A stretch of DNA of 64,000 nucleotides from Oscillospiraceae bacterium (GTDB taxonomy: Bacteria > Bacillota > Clostridia > Oscillospirales > Ruminococcaceae): positions 372,001-436,000 of the forward strand of contig CADBXK010000001.1 in NCBI GenBank assembly GCA_902798695.1. Direction: 5' to 3'. Each line of letters starts with the position of its first letter. Position 1 is the stretch's first letter. Below are positions 34,742 to 42,979 of the stretch, piece by piece. The notes under the pieces were generated by a model that saw nothing but the letters and a program-made list of their open reading frames with translations, had not been told where the DNA came from and searched no databases. Position numbers and translations under genes: made by a program.

Positions 34742-36025
34742 TTATTTTTCTTTCTTCAACAATTTAACTACATCTGAAGTTCCTAAAGCTGAAACCGACA
34801 TAAAACCAATCCATATTATTATTCCAATATCGCCTGTCTTTGGATTATGTAAATATAAATCATTTGAAAACGGTCTCTTATCTTTAATCTTAACATCTTT
34901 TTTCCCTTTACCATTATTAAAAATGTCTATATTTTCGGATAAAAATCTCGATATGTTATTTATATTTTTCGGTTTTGCATTTTCCAATCTCCTGAATCTC
35001 GCTATGGAGTTTCTAGGTTTCACAGGAGGTGATGAAACATTTCTATTTATTTGAAAAAGCTTAGTAATATCATTGTTTTCTATAGATGGTATTAAGTTTT
35101 TTGATATTTTCATTTTAAATATTTGCTCGTTCTTAATCCATTTTGCGTATACTGTAAAATTTCTCAAGACCGGATCATTAAAATTATAAGGTTTTTCACT
35201 GCAATCTTTATCATAATACCAACCACCAAACGTATATCCGTCCCTTTCTGGATCAGCAATTTGTTTAGTCACATCGCCTGTTTTTACTATTTGTTGATCA
35301 TATATATAAGTATCATCGCTTAAATTCAAACTAAATTTTATAACATGATCTCTTCTATAAAGATCTTCTTTACTAAAATTTTCCTCATCATATGCATTAC
35401 TCTCGTCTTCTTTATGCCTCTGCTCATTCAAATCCTTATTTATGTCCATTTTATCAATATTTTCATTACTCATTTTTTTATTATTATCTACATTCTTAGC
35501 ATCTTTATTATTGTATTCATCATCATTTTCATCATCCGTTGTATCTTCATCATCTGTTATATTTTCATCATCATTCGAATTATTTGAATCAGTTTCATTT
35601 TTGTCTAATATTGCATATAATTTCATGTTTCCAAGTACTGAATTATCACGAATCCTGCTATTTAAATTTCTCTTCCATATATAGCTATCTATATCACTAT
35701 GTTGATAAGCTCTCGCACTATTTTTTTGACCCACTTGTTCCTGTGAATCAATCTTAGTTTGCTTAAGTGCTAAATCACCACAAACCTTGCTATTTGAATC
35801 ATTCTTTTTTTGACCCACTTGTTCCTGTGAATTAATCTTAGTTTCCTTAAGTGCTGAATCACCACAAACCTTGCTATTTAAAATTTCCCCCCACCCATAG
35901 TCTTCAATAATATCTATATAACTCTTTTCATGATAGTTCGCACTAACGATTGTAGGTACAAAAAAACTAAAAACCATAACAAATGTTAACACTAAACTAT
36001 ATTTCTTAGCTAATTTAAATTTCAA
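34742..36025 (-). CDS. NPKTG surface protein with a Listeria-Bacteroides (InlB B) repeat
   Basis: From the TTG at 36025 (GGAGGAG at 8 bp) the protein has 427 residues. Layout: a signal peptide ending VPTIVSA; two tandem 28-residue repeats containing SKVCGD and SQEQVGQK; a long Asn/Asp/Glu-rich low-complexity region; one InlB B-repeat-like unit (DPERDGYTFGGWYYDKDCSE, then TVYAKW); a basic segment; and the sorting signal NPKTGD, a hydrophobic helix, then KKEK. It is probably linked to the wall by the SrtB encoded nearby. InlB B repeats occur in cell-surface adhesins, but binding partners cannot be read here. An upstream in-frame ATG at 36082 lacks a ribosome-binding site. Confidence 0.82.
   Translation of the reverse strand: MKFKLAKKYSLVLTFVMVFSFFVPTIVSANYHEKSYIDIIEDYGWGEILNSKVCGDSALKETKINSQEQVGQKKNDSNSKVCGDLALKQTKIDSQEQVGQKNSARAYQHSDIDSYIWKRNLNSRIRDNSVLGNMKLYAILDKNETDSNNSNDDENITDDEDTTDDENDDEYNNKDAKNVDNNKKMSNENIDKMDINKDLNEQRHKEDESNAYDEENFSKEDLYRRDHVIKFSLNLSDDTYIYDQQIVKTGDVTKQIADPERDGYTFGGWYYDKDCSEKPYNFNDPVLRNFTVYAKWIKNEQIFKMKISKNLIPSIENNDITKLFQINRNVSSPPVKPRNSIARFRRLENAKPKNINNISRFLSENIDIFNNGKGKKDVKIKDKRPFSNDLYLHNPKTGDIGIIIWIGFMSVSALGTSDVVKLLKKEK
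35721..35888 (-). repeat. Two tandem 84-bp coding repeats
   Basis: Two copies of an 84-bp (28-codon) unit lie head to tail within the surface protein gene; the offset is 84 bp between the GAC of each copy (35728 and 35812). They differ at a few positions only. A third, degenerate unit (NSRIRDNSVLG) follows in the protein. Confidence 0.85.
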
Positions 36026-36097
36026 ACTAATATCTCCTCCGTCACTTGGACTCCTAAAACATAAAAAACAACTTTTCAACACATAGCGTGCCCTATA

Positions 36098-36126
36098 AAA
36101 ATATCAATATTTACACGATTTGTCAA
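36098..36126 (-). promoter_or_regulatory. Promoter of the InlB-repeat surface protein gene
   Basis: On the minus strand, a perfect TTGACA, a 17-bp spacer and TATTTT, about 65 bp before the TTG start. Confidence 0.55.
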
Positions 36127-36402
36127 TATAATTTTAAATATTTTATAATTTTTATCTACAAAATAAAAATCAGTAGTTAAAAATACTACTGTATAAAACA
36201 CAATTACTCTATCTTATTTTTTTATATTTTAATTATTCCTACATTTACCTATTGTTGAAGTCGCCATAAAGTCCTTTTCACCAGAATACACAAATATAAA
36301 TTCATAAATTTTCCATAACTAATTTCTAATTAACATTTATTTTGTCAAAAGTAATTTAACCACAAAAACAATCTGCACCAATTGCAATATATTCTTAAAA
36401 AA
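36127..36402. other. AT-rich spacer between surface locus and tRNA
   Basis: About 275 bp with no supported gene. The only structure I see is a 7-bp inverted repeat (CAGTAGT/ACTACTG) at 36171-36191, about 45 bp upstream of the surface-protein promoter, which could be an operator. Confidence 0.45.
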
Positions 36403-36436
36403 CAAAAAAGTCCTGCTAAATCAATTAACAGAACTT
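36403..36436 (-). terminator. Terminator after tRNA-fMet
   Basis: On the minus strand an imperfect stem with a TTGA loop followed by TTTTTTGTTTTTT, just downstream of the tRNA 3' end. Confidence 0.7.
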
Positions 36437-36447
36437 CTCTAATATTT

Positions 36448-36524
<77 letters not shown>

Positions 36525-36534
36525 ATATAAACTA

Positions 36535-36577
36535 TATACTCAACAACAAGCTTAAATCAAGCTGCTTATTGAGTATA
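36535..36577. repeat. Imperfect inverted repeat upstream of tRNA-fMet
   Basis: Perfect 9-bp outer arms (TATACTCAA at 36535-36543 and TTGAGTATA at 36569-36577) with a partly paired inner region containing AAGCTT. It covers the proposed -10 box and the start of the tRNA precursor. Confidence 0.7.
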
Positions 36578-36600
36578 TCATACTTTAAATACAAATGCAA
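36572..36600 (-). promoter_or_regulatory. Candidate tRNA-fMet promoter
   Basis: On the minus strand, TTGCAT, a 17-bp spacer and TATACT with the extended TATGATATACT form. A second possible promoter (TTGATT, 16 bp, TATATA) lies closer to the tRNA. Confidence 0.5.
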
Positions 36601-36609
36601 GTAATTTTT

Positions 36610-36837
36610 TTATTTTTTTTCAGATTCTAAAATTTTATCCTTCTCTTCAAAGTCAGATTCTTCAGATATTTCACTTTCAACTAAGGAATCATCATAATCA
36701 TCATATAGTTCTAAATCATCACAGCAACAGTCATCACAATGACATTTTCTTTTTTGAATAAAAGAAACTATTGCTATTGCAGCACCAACACACGCAACTA
36801 AAATGGCAACTAAGCCCATAATTAGACTCTTTTTCAA
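36610..36837 (-). CDS. Small Cys- and Asp-rich membrane protein
   Basis: A 75-residue protein: one N-terminal transmembrane helix (about 6-26), a basic QKRK stop-transfer stretch, then a compact cluster CHCDDCCCDD and a strongly acidic tail of Asp/Glu/Ser ending EKK. The start ATG follows GGAGGTAATT. The Cys/His/Asp cluster could bind metal, but no family is recognised. It lies 81 bp after rsmE on the same strand. Confidence 0.7.
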   Translation of the reverse strand: MKKSLIMGLVAILVACVGAAIAIVSFIQKRKCHCDDCCCDDLELYDDYDDSLVESEISEESDFEEKDKILESEKK

Positions 36838-36918
36838 AATAATTACCTCCTCATAAATCTAACAAAATAAATCCAATACTATTATATACACATATTGTTA
36901 ATAATTCAATACTTACAT

Positions 36919-37641
36919 TCATAAATTTTTTGTTTTATACATTAATATACTTAACACACACACCGGTGCTGTCTCACACCTGAGTATTCTATTGCCTAAA
37001 CTTCCAATTATCAACCCCTCTTTTTTAGCAAAGTTAACTTCATCTATTTCAAAACCACCCTCGCTTCCAATCATAAAATTTATATTCTTATTATTGTCCA
37101 TATCTATATTATTCAACTTTTCTCCTCCACATTCATAAAATAAAATATTAATGTGAGATTTTTTCATATCTAAAATAGCTTCTTCAAATGACAACATAGG
37201 ATAAACTATTGGAATTATTCCACGTCCACTTTGTTTTGCGGCTTGCTCCGCAATTTTATTATATCTAATAATTTTATTTTTAATACTTTTTGCATTCGGC
37301 CTAGATATACACCTTTTTGTTAAAACCGGTGTTATTCCTGTAACACCAAGTTCAACAGATTTCTGAATAATATATTCAAATTTGCTTCCCTTGGGCATTG
37401 CTTGATACAAATGTATATTTTTATTTGGCTCATTTATATTATTAACACATTCATCAACTTTTAAAACAACTGTGTTTGGATATATATCAGTTATAGTACA
37501 CAAATAATCATTGGATTTTCCGTCACATATGGTAATGCTATCTCCAACATTCATTCTTAATGAATGTATTATGTGATTTGCACTCTCTCCTTGCAACTCT
37601 ATTTTTTCCTTATCGGGATTTTCAACAAAAAAACGTGGCAT
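36919..37641 (-). CDS. rsmE: 16S rRNA m3U1498 methyltransferase
   Basis: A 240-residue SPOUT methyltransferase that modifies U1498 of 16S rRNA in the decoding region. The N-terminal PUA-like domain begins MPRFFVEN. The C-terminal knot contains PKGSKFEYIIQKSVELGV, IGSEGGFEIDEV and LGNRILRCETAP, all family signatures. GGAGG precedes the start. prmA, often upstream of rsmE, is not adjacent. Confidence 0.95.
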   Translation of the reverse strand: MPRFFVENPDKEKIELQGESANHIIHSLRMNVGDSITICDGKSNDYLCTITDIYPNTVVLKVDECVNNINEPNKNIHLYQAMPKGSKFEYIIQKSVELGVTGITPVLTKRCISRPNAKSIKNKIIRYNKIAEQAAKQSGRGIIPIVYPMLSFEEAILDMKKSHINILFYECGGEKLNNIDMDNNKNINFMIGSEGGFEIDEVNFAKKEGLIIGSLGNRILRCETAPVCVLSILMYKTKNL

Positions 37642-37674
37642 ATTTTAACCTCCTTGAAATATTGAAAACAAAAT

Positions 37675-37703
37675 TTGACAAAAATCAAATTAAGTAATAA
37701 CAT
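37675..37703 (+). promoter_or_regulatory. Promoter of the TrkA-like pair
   Basis: TTGACA, a 17-bp spacer and TAACAT. The -10 is weak but the -35 is perfect; about 70 bp of leader follow. Confidence 0.5.
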
Positions 37704-37772
37704 TAAATTTATAATTCCATTAAAAATGTTTAAAATTAATATATTAATACAATTAAGGACTGATGATAAATC

Positions 37773-38396
37773 ATGAATATACTAATAATAGGATGCGGTC
37801 AATTGGGCGCTAGACTTGCAAATGTCTTAGATAGTCAAGATCATAATATTTCAGTAATTGGTCACGAACAAGCTCTTATAGATAACCTAGATGAAAATTT
37901 TTCTGGTCTATCTATTCCAGGAAATCCAATAGATATAGATACTATGAAATCTGCAGGTGTAGAAGGTTGCGATTATGTAATTTGCGTAACTGAAAATGAT
38001 AATGCAAATATAATGGCAGCACAAATAATAAAAAACACTTTTAAGATTGATAATATATTAGTCAGAATTTTAGATCCTGTCAAATGTCGTGTATATACCC
38101 AAATGAATATGTCAACAATATCGCCCACTTCTCTAGCTTTTGAATCTATATGTTCTAAAATTTTTCATAGTTGTAACAATAAAATAGTAGATTGTGGCAA
38201 GTCATCAGTAACGCTAACAACAACTTCATATGAAAAATGGATGCGAAATAAAAAACTTTCTGAAATAGAATTTGTAGCAAAATATAAACTAATTGGCTTT
38301 TTAGACGAAAACGATAAACTAGTTATGTTCAATCACAAGAATGATAGAAAAGTTGAAAAAACAGATAGACTGGTTTATACGTCTATAGTTAACTAA
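37773..38396 (+). CDS. TrkA-like RCK potassium-channel regulatory protein (first of pair)
   Basis: A 207-residue cytosolic protein. The N-terminal RCK/TrkA-N domain has the nucleotide-binding Rossmann motif ILIIGCGQLGARLA; a TrkA-C-like half follows. Such proteins gate Trk/Ktr potassium uptake by binding NAD(H) or ATP/ADP. It lies 18 bp before a second TrkA-like gene. The glycine motif is intact, but the following acidic residue that binds ribose is a His-Glu pair (GHEQ), so ligand preference may differ. Confidence 0.85.
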   Translation: MNILIIGCGQLGARLANVLDSQDHNISVIGHEQALIDNLDENFSGLSIPGNPIDIDTMKSAGVEGCDYVICVTENDNANIMAAQIIKNTFKIDNILVRILDPVKCRVYTQMNMSTISPTSLAFESICSKIFHSCNNKIVDCGKSSVTLTTTSYEKWMRNKKLSEIEFVAKYKLIGFLDENDKLVMFNHKNDRKVEKTDRLVYTSIVN

Positions 38397-38414
38397 AGAA
38401 AGGAACTATTAATA

Positions 38415-39071
38415 ATGAACATAATAGTCGTTGGCGCCGGAAACATAGGATATTATTTAACATACTCTCTAATATCCACAACAAATCATGAAGTAACGCT
38501 AATAGAAAAAGATCACTCAAGATCTATGCTTACTGCAAACAAATTGAATGTTCCAATAATCCATGGCGATGGATCTAGCATTTCTACATTAGAAAAAGCC
38601 GATGCGGCTCATGCAGACATATTGGTAGCACTAACTGGAAAAGATGAAGACAATTTTATATGTTGTCAGTTGGCAAAGCAAAGATTTCACACTAAAACCA
38701 CAATTGCTAAGGTTAACAATCCAAAAAACGTAGAAACAATAAAAGCTTTGGCTGCCGATATTGTAGTATCTAGCGTAAATATGCTATCTCAGATAATAGA
38801 ACAACAGGTTAATGCAATAGACTATCATTTTATAACTAGAATGACAATGGGTGATACATCAATTTTTGAATTTATTGTACCACAAAGTGATAAAATATGT
38901 AACAAAAAACTTTCGGATATAAGTTGGCCAAAAGACACACTAGTTATTGCAATATCCAGAAATCAAAAATCAATTGTTCCAAATGGAGATTCAATTCTTG
39001 AAGCTGGAGACAACGTTGTAATATCCACAAAAGATTATAACAAAAAACATTTAAAAAAGCTATTTAACTAG
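38415..39071 (+). CDS. TrkA-like RCK potassium-uptake protein (second of pair)
   Basis: A 218-residue RCK protein closer to classical TrkA. The Rossmann motif IIVVGAGNIGYYLT is followed by the ribose-binding Glu in LIEKD, then VALTGKDEDNF, with a C-terminal TrkA-C domain including NKKLSDI and GDNVVISTKD. It probably regulates a TrkH/KtrB-type channel that is not in the window. Pairing of two TrkA-like genes suggests a hetero-oligomeric ring, as an inference. Confidence 0.87.
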   Translation: MNIIVVGAGNIGYYLTYSLISTTNHEVTLIEKDHSRSMLTANKLNVPIIHGDGSSISTLEKADAAHADILVALTGKDEDNFICCQLAKQRFHTKTTIAKVNNPKNVETIKALAADIVVSSVNMLSQIIEQQVNAIDYHFITRMTMGDTSIFEFIVPQSDKICNKKLSDISWPKDTLVIAISRNQKSIVPNGDSILEAGDNVVISTKDYNKKHLKKLFN

Positions 39072-39096
39072 AGATATTTAATCAGGGGGAAGTTTT

Positions 39097-39825
39097 TTGA
39101 AAAAAACCGTTGTAATAACTGGTGCAGGGAGAGGAATAGGTGCTGCTTGCGCAAAATTATTTGCAAAAAATGACTATAATGTAGCAATAAATTATTTTAA
39201 AAGCAAACATAAAGCAAAACAACTTTCAGACACCATAAATAAAAGTGGCGGATGTTCTGAAATTTTTTATGCTGACGTGTCAAATCCTAGCAACGTAAAA
39301 CAAATGCACCAAGAAATAAAAAACAAATTAGGCAATCCCCAAGTTTTAATAAACAATGCGGGAATTGCACAACAAAAATTATTTACCGATATTACAATAA
39401 ATGACTGGGATAATATGCTAAATATAAATACAAAAAGTACTTTTTTGTGTTGCAAAGAGTTTCTACCACATATGATAAATAAAAAAAGCGGCAGAATAAT
39501 AAATATATCATCAATATGGGGTGTTGTTGGTGGATCTTGCGAAGTACATTATTCTGCATCAAAAGCTGCAATAATAGGACTTTCTAAGGCTTTAGCTAAA
39601 GAAGTAGCACTAAGTGGAATAACTGTTAACTGCATTGCTCCAGGAGTTATAGCAACAGATATGACATCTATACACGATAAACAGACAATGGATATTTTGA
39701 AGCAGGAAATTGCCTGTGGTAAAATAGGAAATGTTCAAGATGTTGCAAACACCGCTTTATTTTTAGCAAGTGATGAAGCTTCCTATATAACAGGCCAAGT
39801 CATAAACGTTGACGGCGGTTTTTAA
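39097..39825 (+). CDS. Short-chain dehydrogenase/reductase (FabG-like)
   Basis: A 242-residue SDR. Cofactor motif TGAGRGIG, the NNAG structural motif, catalytic Ser of ISSIWGVVG and Tyr-x3-Lys in YSASK are complete, and the C-terminus YITGQVINVDGGF is FabG-like. The start is a TTG at 39097 after AGGGGGAAG. It may be 3-oxoacyl-ACP reductase, or the EpsC-like paralogue often found alone in Firmicutes; without fab neighbours the substrate is open. It follows the TrkA pair by 25 bp. Confidence 0.85.
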   Translation: MKKTVVITGAGRGIGAACAKLFAKNDYNVAINYFKSKHKAKQLSDTINKSGGCSEIFYADVSNPSNVKQMHQEIKNKLGNPQVLINNAGIAQQKLFTDITINDWDNMLNINTKSTFLCCKEFLPHMINKKSGRIINISSIWGVVGGSCEVHYSASKAAIIGLSKALAKEVALSGITVNCIAPGVIATDMTSIHDKQTMDILKQEIACGKIGNVQDVANTALFLASDEASYITGQVINVDGGF

Positions 39826-39836
39826 AGCTAAAATTT

Positions 39837-41210
39837 TTAAACACTATTTCTAAGTCCACCCAATGTTATTGCATTATATGCCCTTTCAATTTCCCCCCAG
39901 GTAGTTGCTCCCACAGAACCCGTTTGAGGCAAACCAAATGCCTTTTGAAAGTCTCTAACTGCAGCCTCAGTAACTTCACCATAATATCCAGTTATTGGAA
40001 CTGCTTGTAAACTAGTATATGTTCTTCCGATCAACGCTAAATATTTTTGCAAGTCCCTAACGTTTTCGTTTTCCATACCAGGACTTAAGACATACCCAGG
40101 ATAATATTTTGCTTTTTCACCTTCATATCCTTCTGGAAGTGACTGTATAATTCCACGATATACATCTATCATTTTATTTATTGTTTCCCTGTTTATTATT
40201 CCAGTAACTTCAAGTCCATAATATTTTTGAAATTCTTCAACCGCTTTTTTAGTATTGGGACCAAAATTACCATCAATTGTAACTGGATCTAAAGAATATA
40301 CAAATAATGAAATCACATTTAGATAATATTGTGCATATCTAACTGCAATTCCTTGTGAACCTAATTGTAAAGTATCTGGGTATTTAGGGGTTACTTCTTC
40401 AATTGGAATTGCTTCTGCAGAAAGATCTGCCAATTTTCTTACACTATTATATACATATTTTATTTTATACCAAGTTGCCTTACCAATAATTCCATCTTGA
40501 ACTAAAGAAAAAATTTCTTGAAATTTTACAACAGCGTTTTCTGTAGAATCTTTAAATATACCATCAGCTTCAGATATTTTAGGGATAGCAGGATAATTGT
40601 CTGCTATCCTATTTAGTTCAAATTGTATTACTCTAACATCATTCCCAAAATCTCCTAATCTAAGAGGCCTTCCAGGATAAGACTCAATTTTTTCTTCAAC
40701 AGGCGCATTTTGCACAATTGTAATATCATCACCATAAAAATACTGCAAAATTTGAAATGGCGTATAACCTTTTTTTGCTAATTGAACCGATCCCCATTGA
40801 GATAATCCTTGACAAGTTACAGTGGTTCCATTACAAAACTGAGCAAACAAAGGTTGCACTGTATCTTTTCTAATGATGTAATTATTGAATAATTCATCAA
40901 CCAATCTGCTAATATTTTCAAAAACATCTCTCCCGCTTTTATATGACTGATCATATTGAGTTGTATTAGTTATATCAAAATCATATCCTTGACTTCTATA
41001 CCACTCACTATATACTCTATTTAACGCAAAAGTAACAATTGCTAAAATGTTAGCTCTCAACGCAGATTCAGGCCAAGACGGCAATAATTCGCTAGACGCA
41101 ACATTTTTTATGTAATCCACAAAATTCACAGTTACATTTTCAGCACCACTAGCTGGCGTTCCCAAATGAACAGTAATTTCATTTGGAATTTTAGGATATA
41201 AATCGGCCAT
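39837..41210 (-). CDS. SleC-like spore cortex-lytic protein (SpoIID-like plus peptidoglycan-binding domains)
   Basis: A 457-residue protein. Residues about 1-165 form a SpoIID/SleC-like domain (SELLPSWPESALRANILA, GLSQWGSVQLAKKGYTPFQI). It is followed by three PG_binding_1 units starting near 185, 280 and 375, with LRLGDFGNDVRVIQ, LQLGSQGIAVRYAQ and LSPGMENENVRDLQ. The catalytic half of clostridial SleC, the lytic transglycosylase that degrades cortex on germination, has this same layout. No signal peptide is visible. It lies 24 bp after a gene whose C-terminal domain resembles the SleC N-terminal region, so the two may act as a split SleC. Confidence 0.75.
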   Translation of the reverse strand: MADLYPKIPNEITVHLGTPASGAENVTVNFVDYIKNVASSELLPSWPESALRANILAIVTFALNRVYSEWYRSQGYDFDITNTTQYDQSYKSGRDVFENISRLVDELFNNYIIRKDTVQPLFAQFCNGTTVTCQGLSQWGSVQLAKKGYTPFQILQYFYGDDITIVQNAPVEEKIESYPGRPLRLGDFGNDVRVIQFELNRIADNYPAIPKISEADGIFKDSTENAVVKFQEIFSLVQDGIIGKATWYKIKYVYNSVRKLADLSAEAIPIEEVTPKYPDTLQLGSQGIAVRYAQYYLNVISLFVYSLDPVTIDGNFGPNTKKAVEEFQKYYGLEVTGIINRETINKMIDVYRGIIQSLPEGYEGEKAKYYPGYVLSPGMENENVRDLQKYLALIGRTYTSLQAVPITGYYGEVTEAAVRDFQKAFGLPQTGSVGATTWGEIERAYNAITLGGLRNSV

Positions 41211-41234
41211 ATATTATTTAATCCTCCTGTAAAC

Positions 41235-42185
41235 CTACTTAGCATTATTATTTTGTTCTGAAGCCAGTAGTGGCCTAAGTTGAATAGGTTGCAAAGAAAC
41301 AACCCCAGGAAAGATAGGTAAGCCTTCGCGTAAAGAAGTTTGAAATCCTTCCTTTGAAACTTCAACATTATAGTTTTCGTATGGTCTCATCCCATCAACA
41401 ACGAAGGAATGACTAGCATCCGGCGCTGGCAAAGATACCGGTTCTGTTATTCCACTTTCATCTGTAACCATCTCATAAAATATTTTTTGTTGATTATCAA
41501 ATTCTTTAGATATTACAACTCTTGCATCTTTAAGAGGAAAAGCTCCCTGTGCGGAATATACTTGAACTTTTAAAAAACCATTTGATGTATTTCTAGTCTC
41601 AAAATTCATCCAATCTTCCTGTCTTTGCATATTTTCGGATGTGTTAATATCGTTTGTATTAACATTTAAATTGTTATCTATACCTTCATTTTCATTGTTG
41701 CTTTGAAACATATTTCCGAAATTTAAATTATTACCTTGTAATTGATCAAAATTCGGAGACAATCTAGAATTATTAAATCCTCCTTCAGCAGATTGATCAA
41801 TTAATTGACTTTCATTACTGTCTATATTAAATCCATTGTGTTGCGTGTTATCAAACATTAAATTAGACGTTCTATTTCCTTCATTATCGTATTCTATAGG
41901 GCTATCTCCTCTTACAGTATGAGGAGAAATATCTTGCCTATACGATGCTGGTGGAAAATCATCACCCAAACGTATTTCATCACTTATCTGCTGAGAAAAA
42001 TAATTAGTTTCATCATTAACGTCATTTAATCTATCGTTTGAGTTTGCATAATTGTAAAAATTATCCTTGTCATTTTTCACATAATTATTTTCATTGGAAT
42101 TAACAAGTCTATTTTTTTGTTGATACATCCTAAGCATCTCACTTTTGTATTTTTCAAAATTACCATTACTTGATTGCATATTCAT
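41235..42185 (-). CDS. Asn-rich protein with a carboxypeptidase-regulatory-like domain, paired with the SleC-like gene
   Basis: A 316-residue protein. Residues 1 to about 200 are disordered and very rich in Asn, Asp, Ser and Gln. The C-terminal 100 residues (GFLKVQVYSAQGAFPLKDAR, EMVTDESGITEPVSLPAP, YNVEVSKEGFQTSLREGLPI) form a beta-sandwich of the carboxypeptidase-regulatory type and resemble the N-terminal region of SleC-family cortex-lytic proteins. GGAGG precedes ATG. No signal peptide, so a spore-coat or cortex-interface location from the mother cell is plausible but inferred. Confidence 0.65.
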   Translation of the reverse strand: MNMQSSNGNFEKYKSEMLRMYQQKNRLVNSNENNYVKNDKDNFYNYANSNDRLNDVNDETNYFSQQISDEIRLGDDFPPASYRQDISPHTVRGDSPIEYDNEGNRTSNLMFDNTQHNGFNIDSNESQLIDQSAEGGFNNSRLSPNFDQLQGNNLNFGNMFQSNNENEGIDNNLNVNTNDINTSENMQRQEDWMNFETRNTSNGFLKVQVYSAQGAFPLKDARVVISKEFDNQQKIFYEMVTDESGITEPVSLPAPDASHSFVVDGMRPYENYNVEVSKEGFQTSLREGLPIFPGVVSLQPIQLRPLLASEQNNNAK

Positions 42186-42283
42186 ATTAACCTCCTAATT
42201 TTAATCACATATTTATGATTTTGCAATGTGAAAATATGCTTTAATATATATATGAATCATATGTTAAAATTATTTTTATAAAC

Positions 42284-42312
42284 TAGACTTAATAATATTT
42301 ATGTGATATAAT
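42284..42312 (+). promoter_or_regulatory. Promoter of the YcxB-like gene
   Basis: TAGACT, a 17-bp spacer and TATAAT with the extended TGTGATATAAT form, 47 bp before the ATG. Confidence 0.5.
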
Positions 42313-42359
42313 TTATAGCCGTATAACTAAATTATTGAATAATTGAAAGTGTGGAAAAT

Positions 42360-42851
42360 ATGATAAAATTTAACGTTAGTTTAACAGAAAACGATATAAA
42401 AAAATTTATAGTATACAGAATGAATTTAAAAAGCAAAGATACAATTGCCCCTTTTATCACATATATATTAGCCATAATTGTTATAATAGTTGCTAATATA
42501 TTCACAGATTTAGGCATAGCTGGGTGGTTAGTTGTAGCTTTTTTGTTGCTATTACTTTGTTTTAGAATATATAAAATTTATTCAATATATCAAAAAATAT
42601 TAGTTAAAAATTTAGACATAATAAATAAGGAAAGAGAAGTTTTTATAGATCAAAGATCTTTAAGCATAATGTGTGATACAAATGAAAATTTTTGTGGTAA
42701 ATATTCAATATATGATCTACAAAATTATGATGAAACATCAGAGTATTATTACTTAACTTTTCACAATAAAGCATATATAATCATTCCCCGTAGGTGTCTA
42801 GAAACATCACAAGATGAAGAATTATTAACCATATTAAAAAACAAATCTTAA
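42360..42851 (+). CDS. YcxB-like membrane protein
   Basis: A 163-residue protein with two adjacent transmembrane helices (about 28-48 and 52-72) followed by a soluble C-terminal domain. The ending SEYYYLTFHNKAYIIIPRRCL matches the YcxB-like C-terminal domain (F/L-x-x-x-x-x-x-IP-R). Function is not established. The ATG at 42360 is preferred over the GTG three codons upstream because GTGGAAAAT, containing GGA, serves as ribosome-binding site for it. Confidence 0.65.
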   Translation: MIKFNVSLTENDIKKFIVYRMNLKSKDTIAPFITYILAIIVIIVANIFTDLGIAGWLVVAFLLLLLCFRIYKIYSIYQKILVKNLDIINKEREVFIDQRSLSIMCDTNENFCGKYSIYDLQNYDETSEYYYLTFHNKAYIIIPRRCLETSQDEELLTILKNKS

Positions 42852-42908
42852 ATCAATTAATTTATATTTAATTACACATATTTAAATATTGCCAAAACAT
42901 ACAAAAGT

Positions 42909-42937
42909 TGATATACTGAGTATGTGGTCATATACAC
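42909..42937 (+). promoter_or_regulatory. pdxST promoter with overlapping imperfect palindrome
   Basis: TTGATA, a 17-bp spacer and TATACA. An imperfect palindrome (42921-42936, 12 of 16 symmetric positions) overlaps the spacer and -10 box and may be an operator. Confidence 0.5.
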
Positions 42938-42979
42938 AAAATTTGTTTTTATACAAAATCAGTTAGGAGTAATTAAGAA

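Noticed and set aside
35345-35757. Several plus-strand frames of 66-80 codons opposite the Asn/Asp-rich surface protein
   Set aside because: They arise from complementing the low-complexity acidic region and have no start signals or family resemblance.
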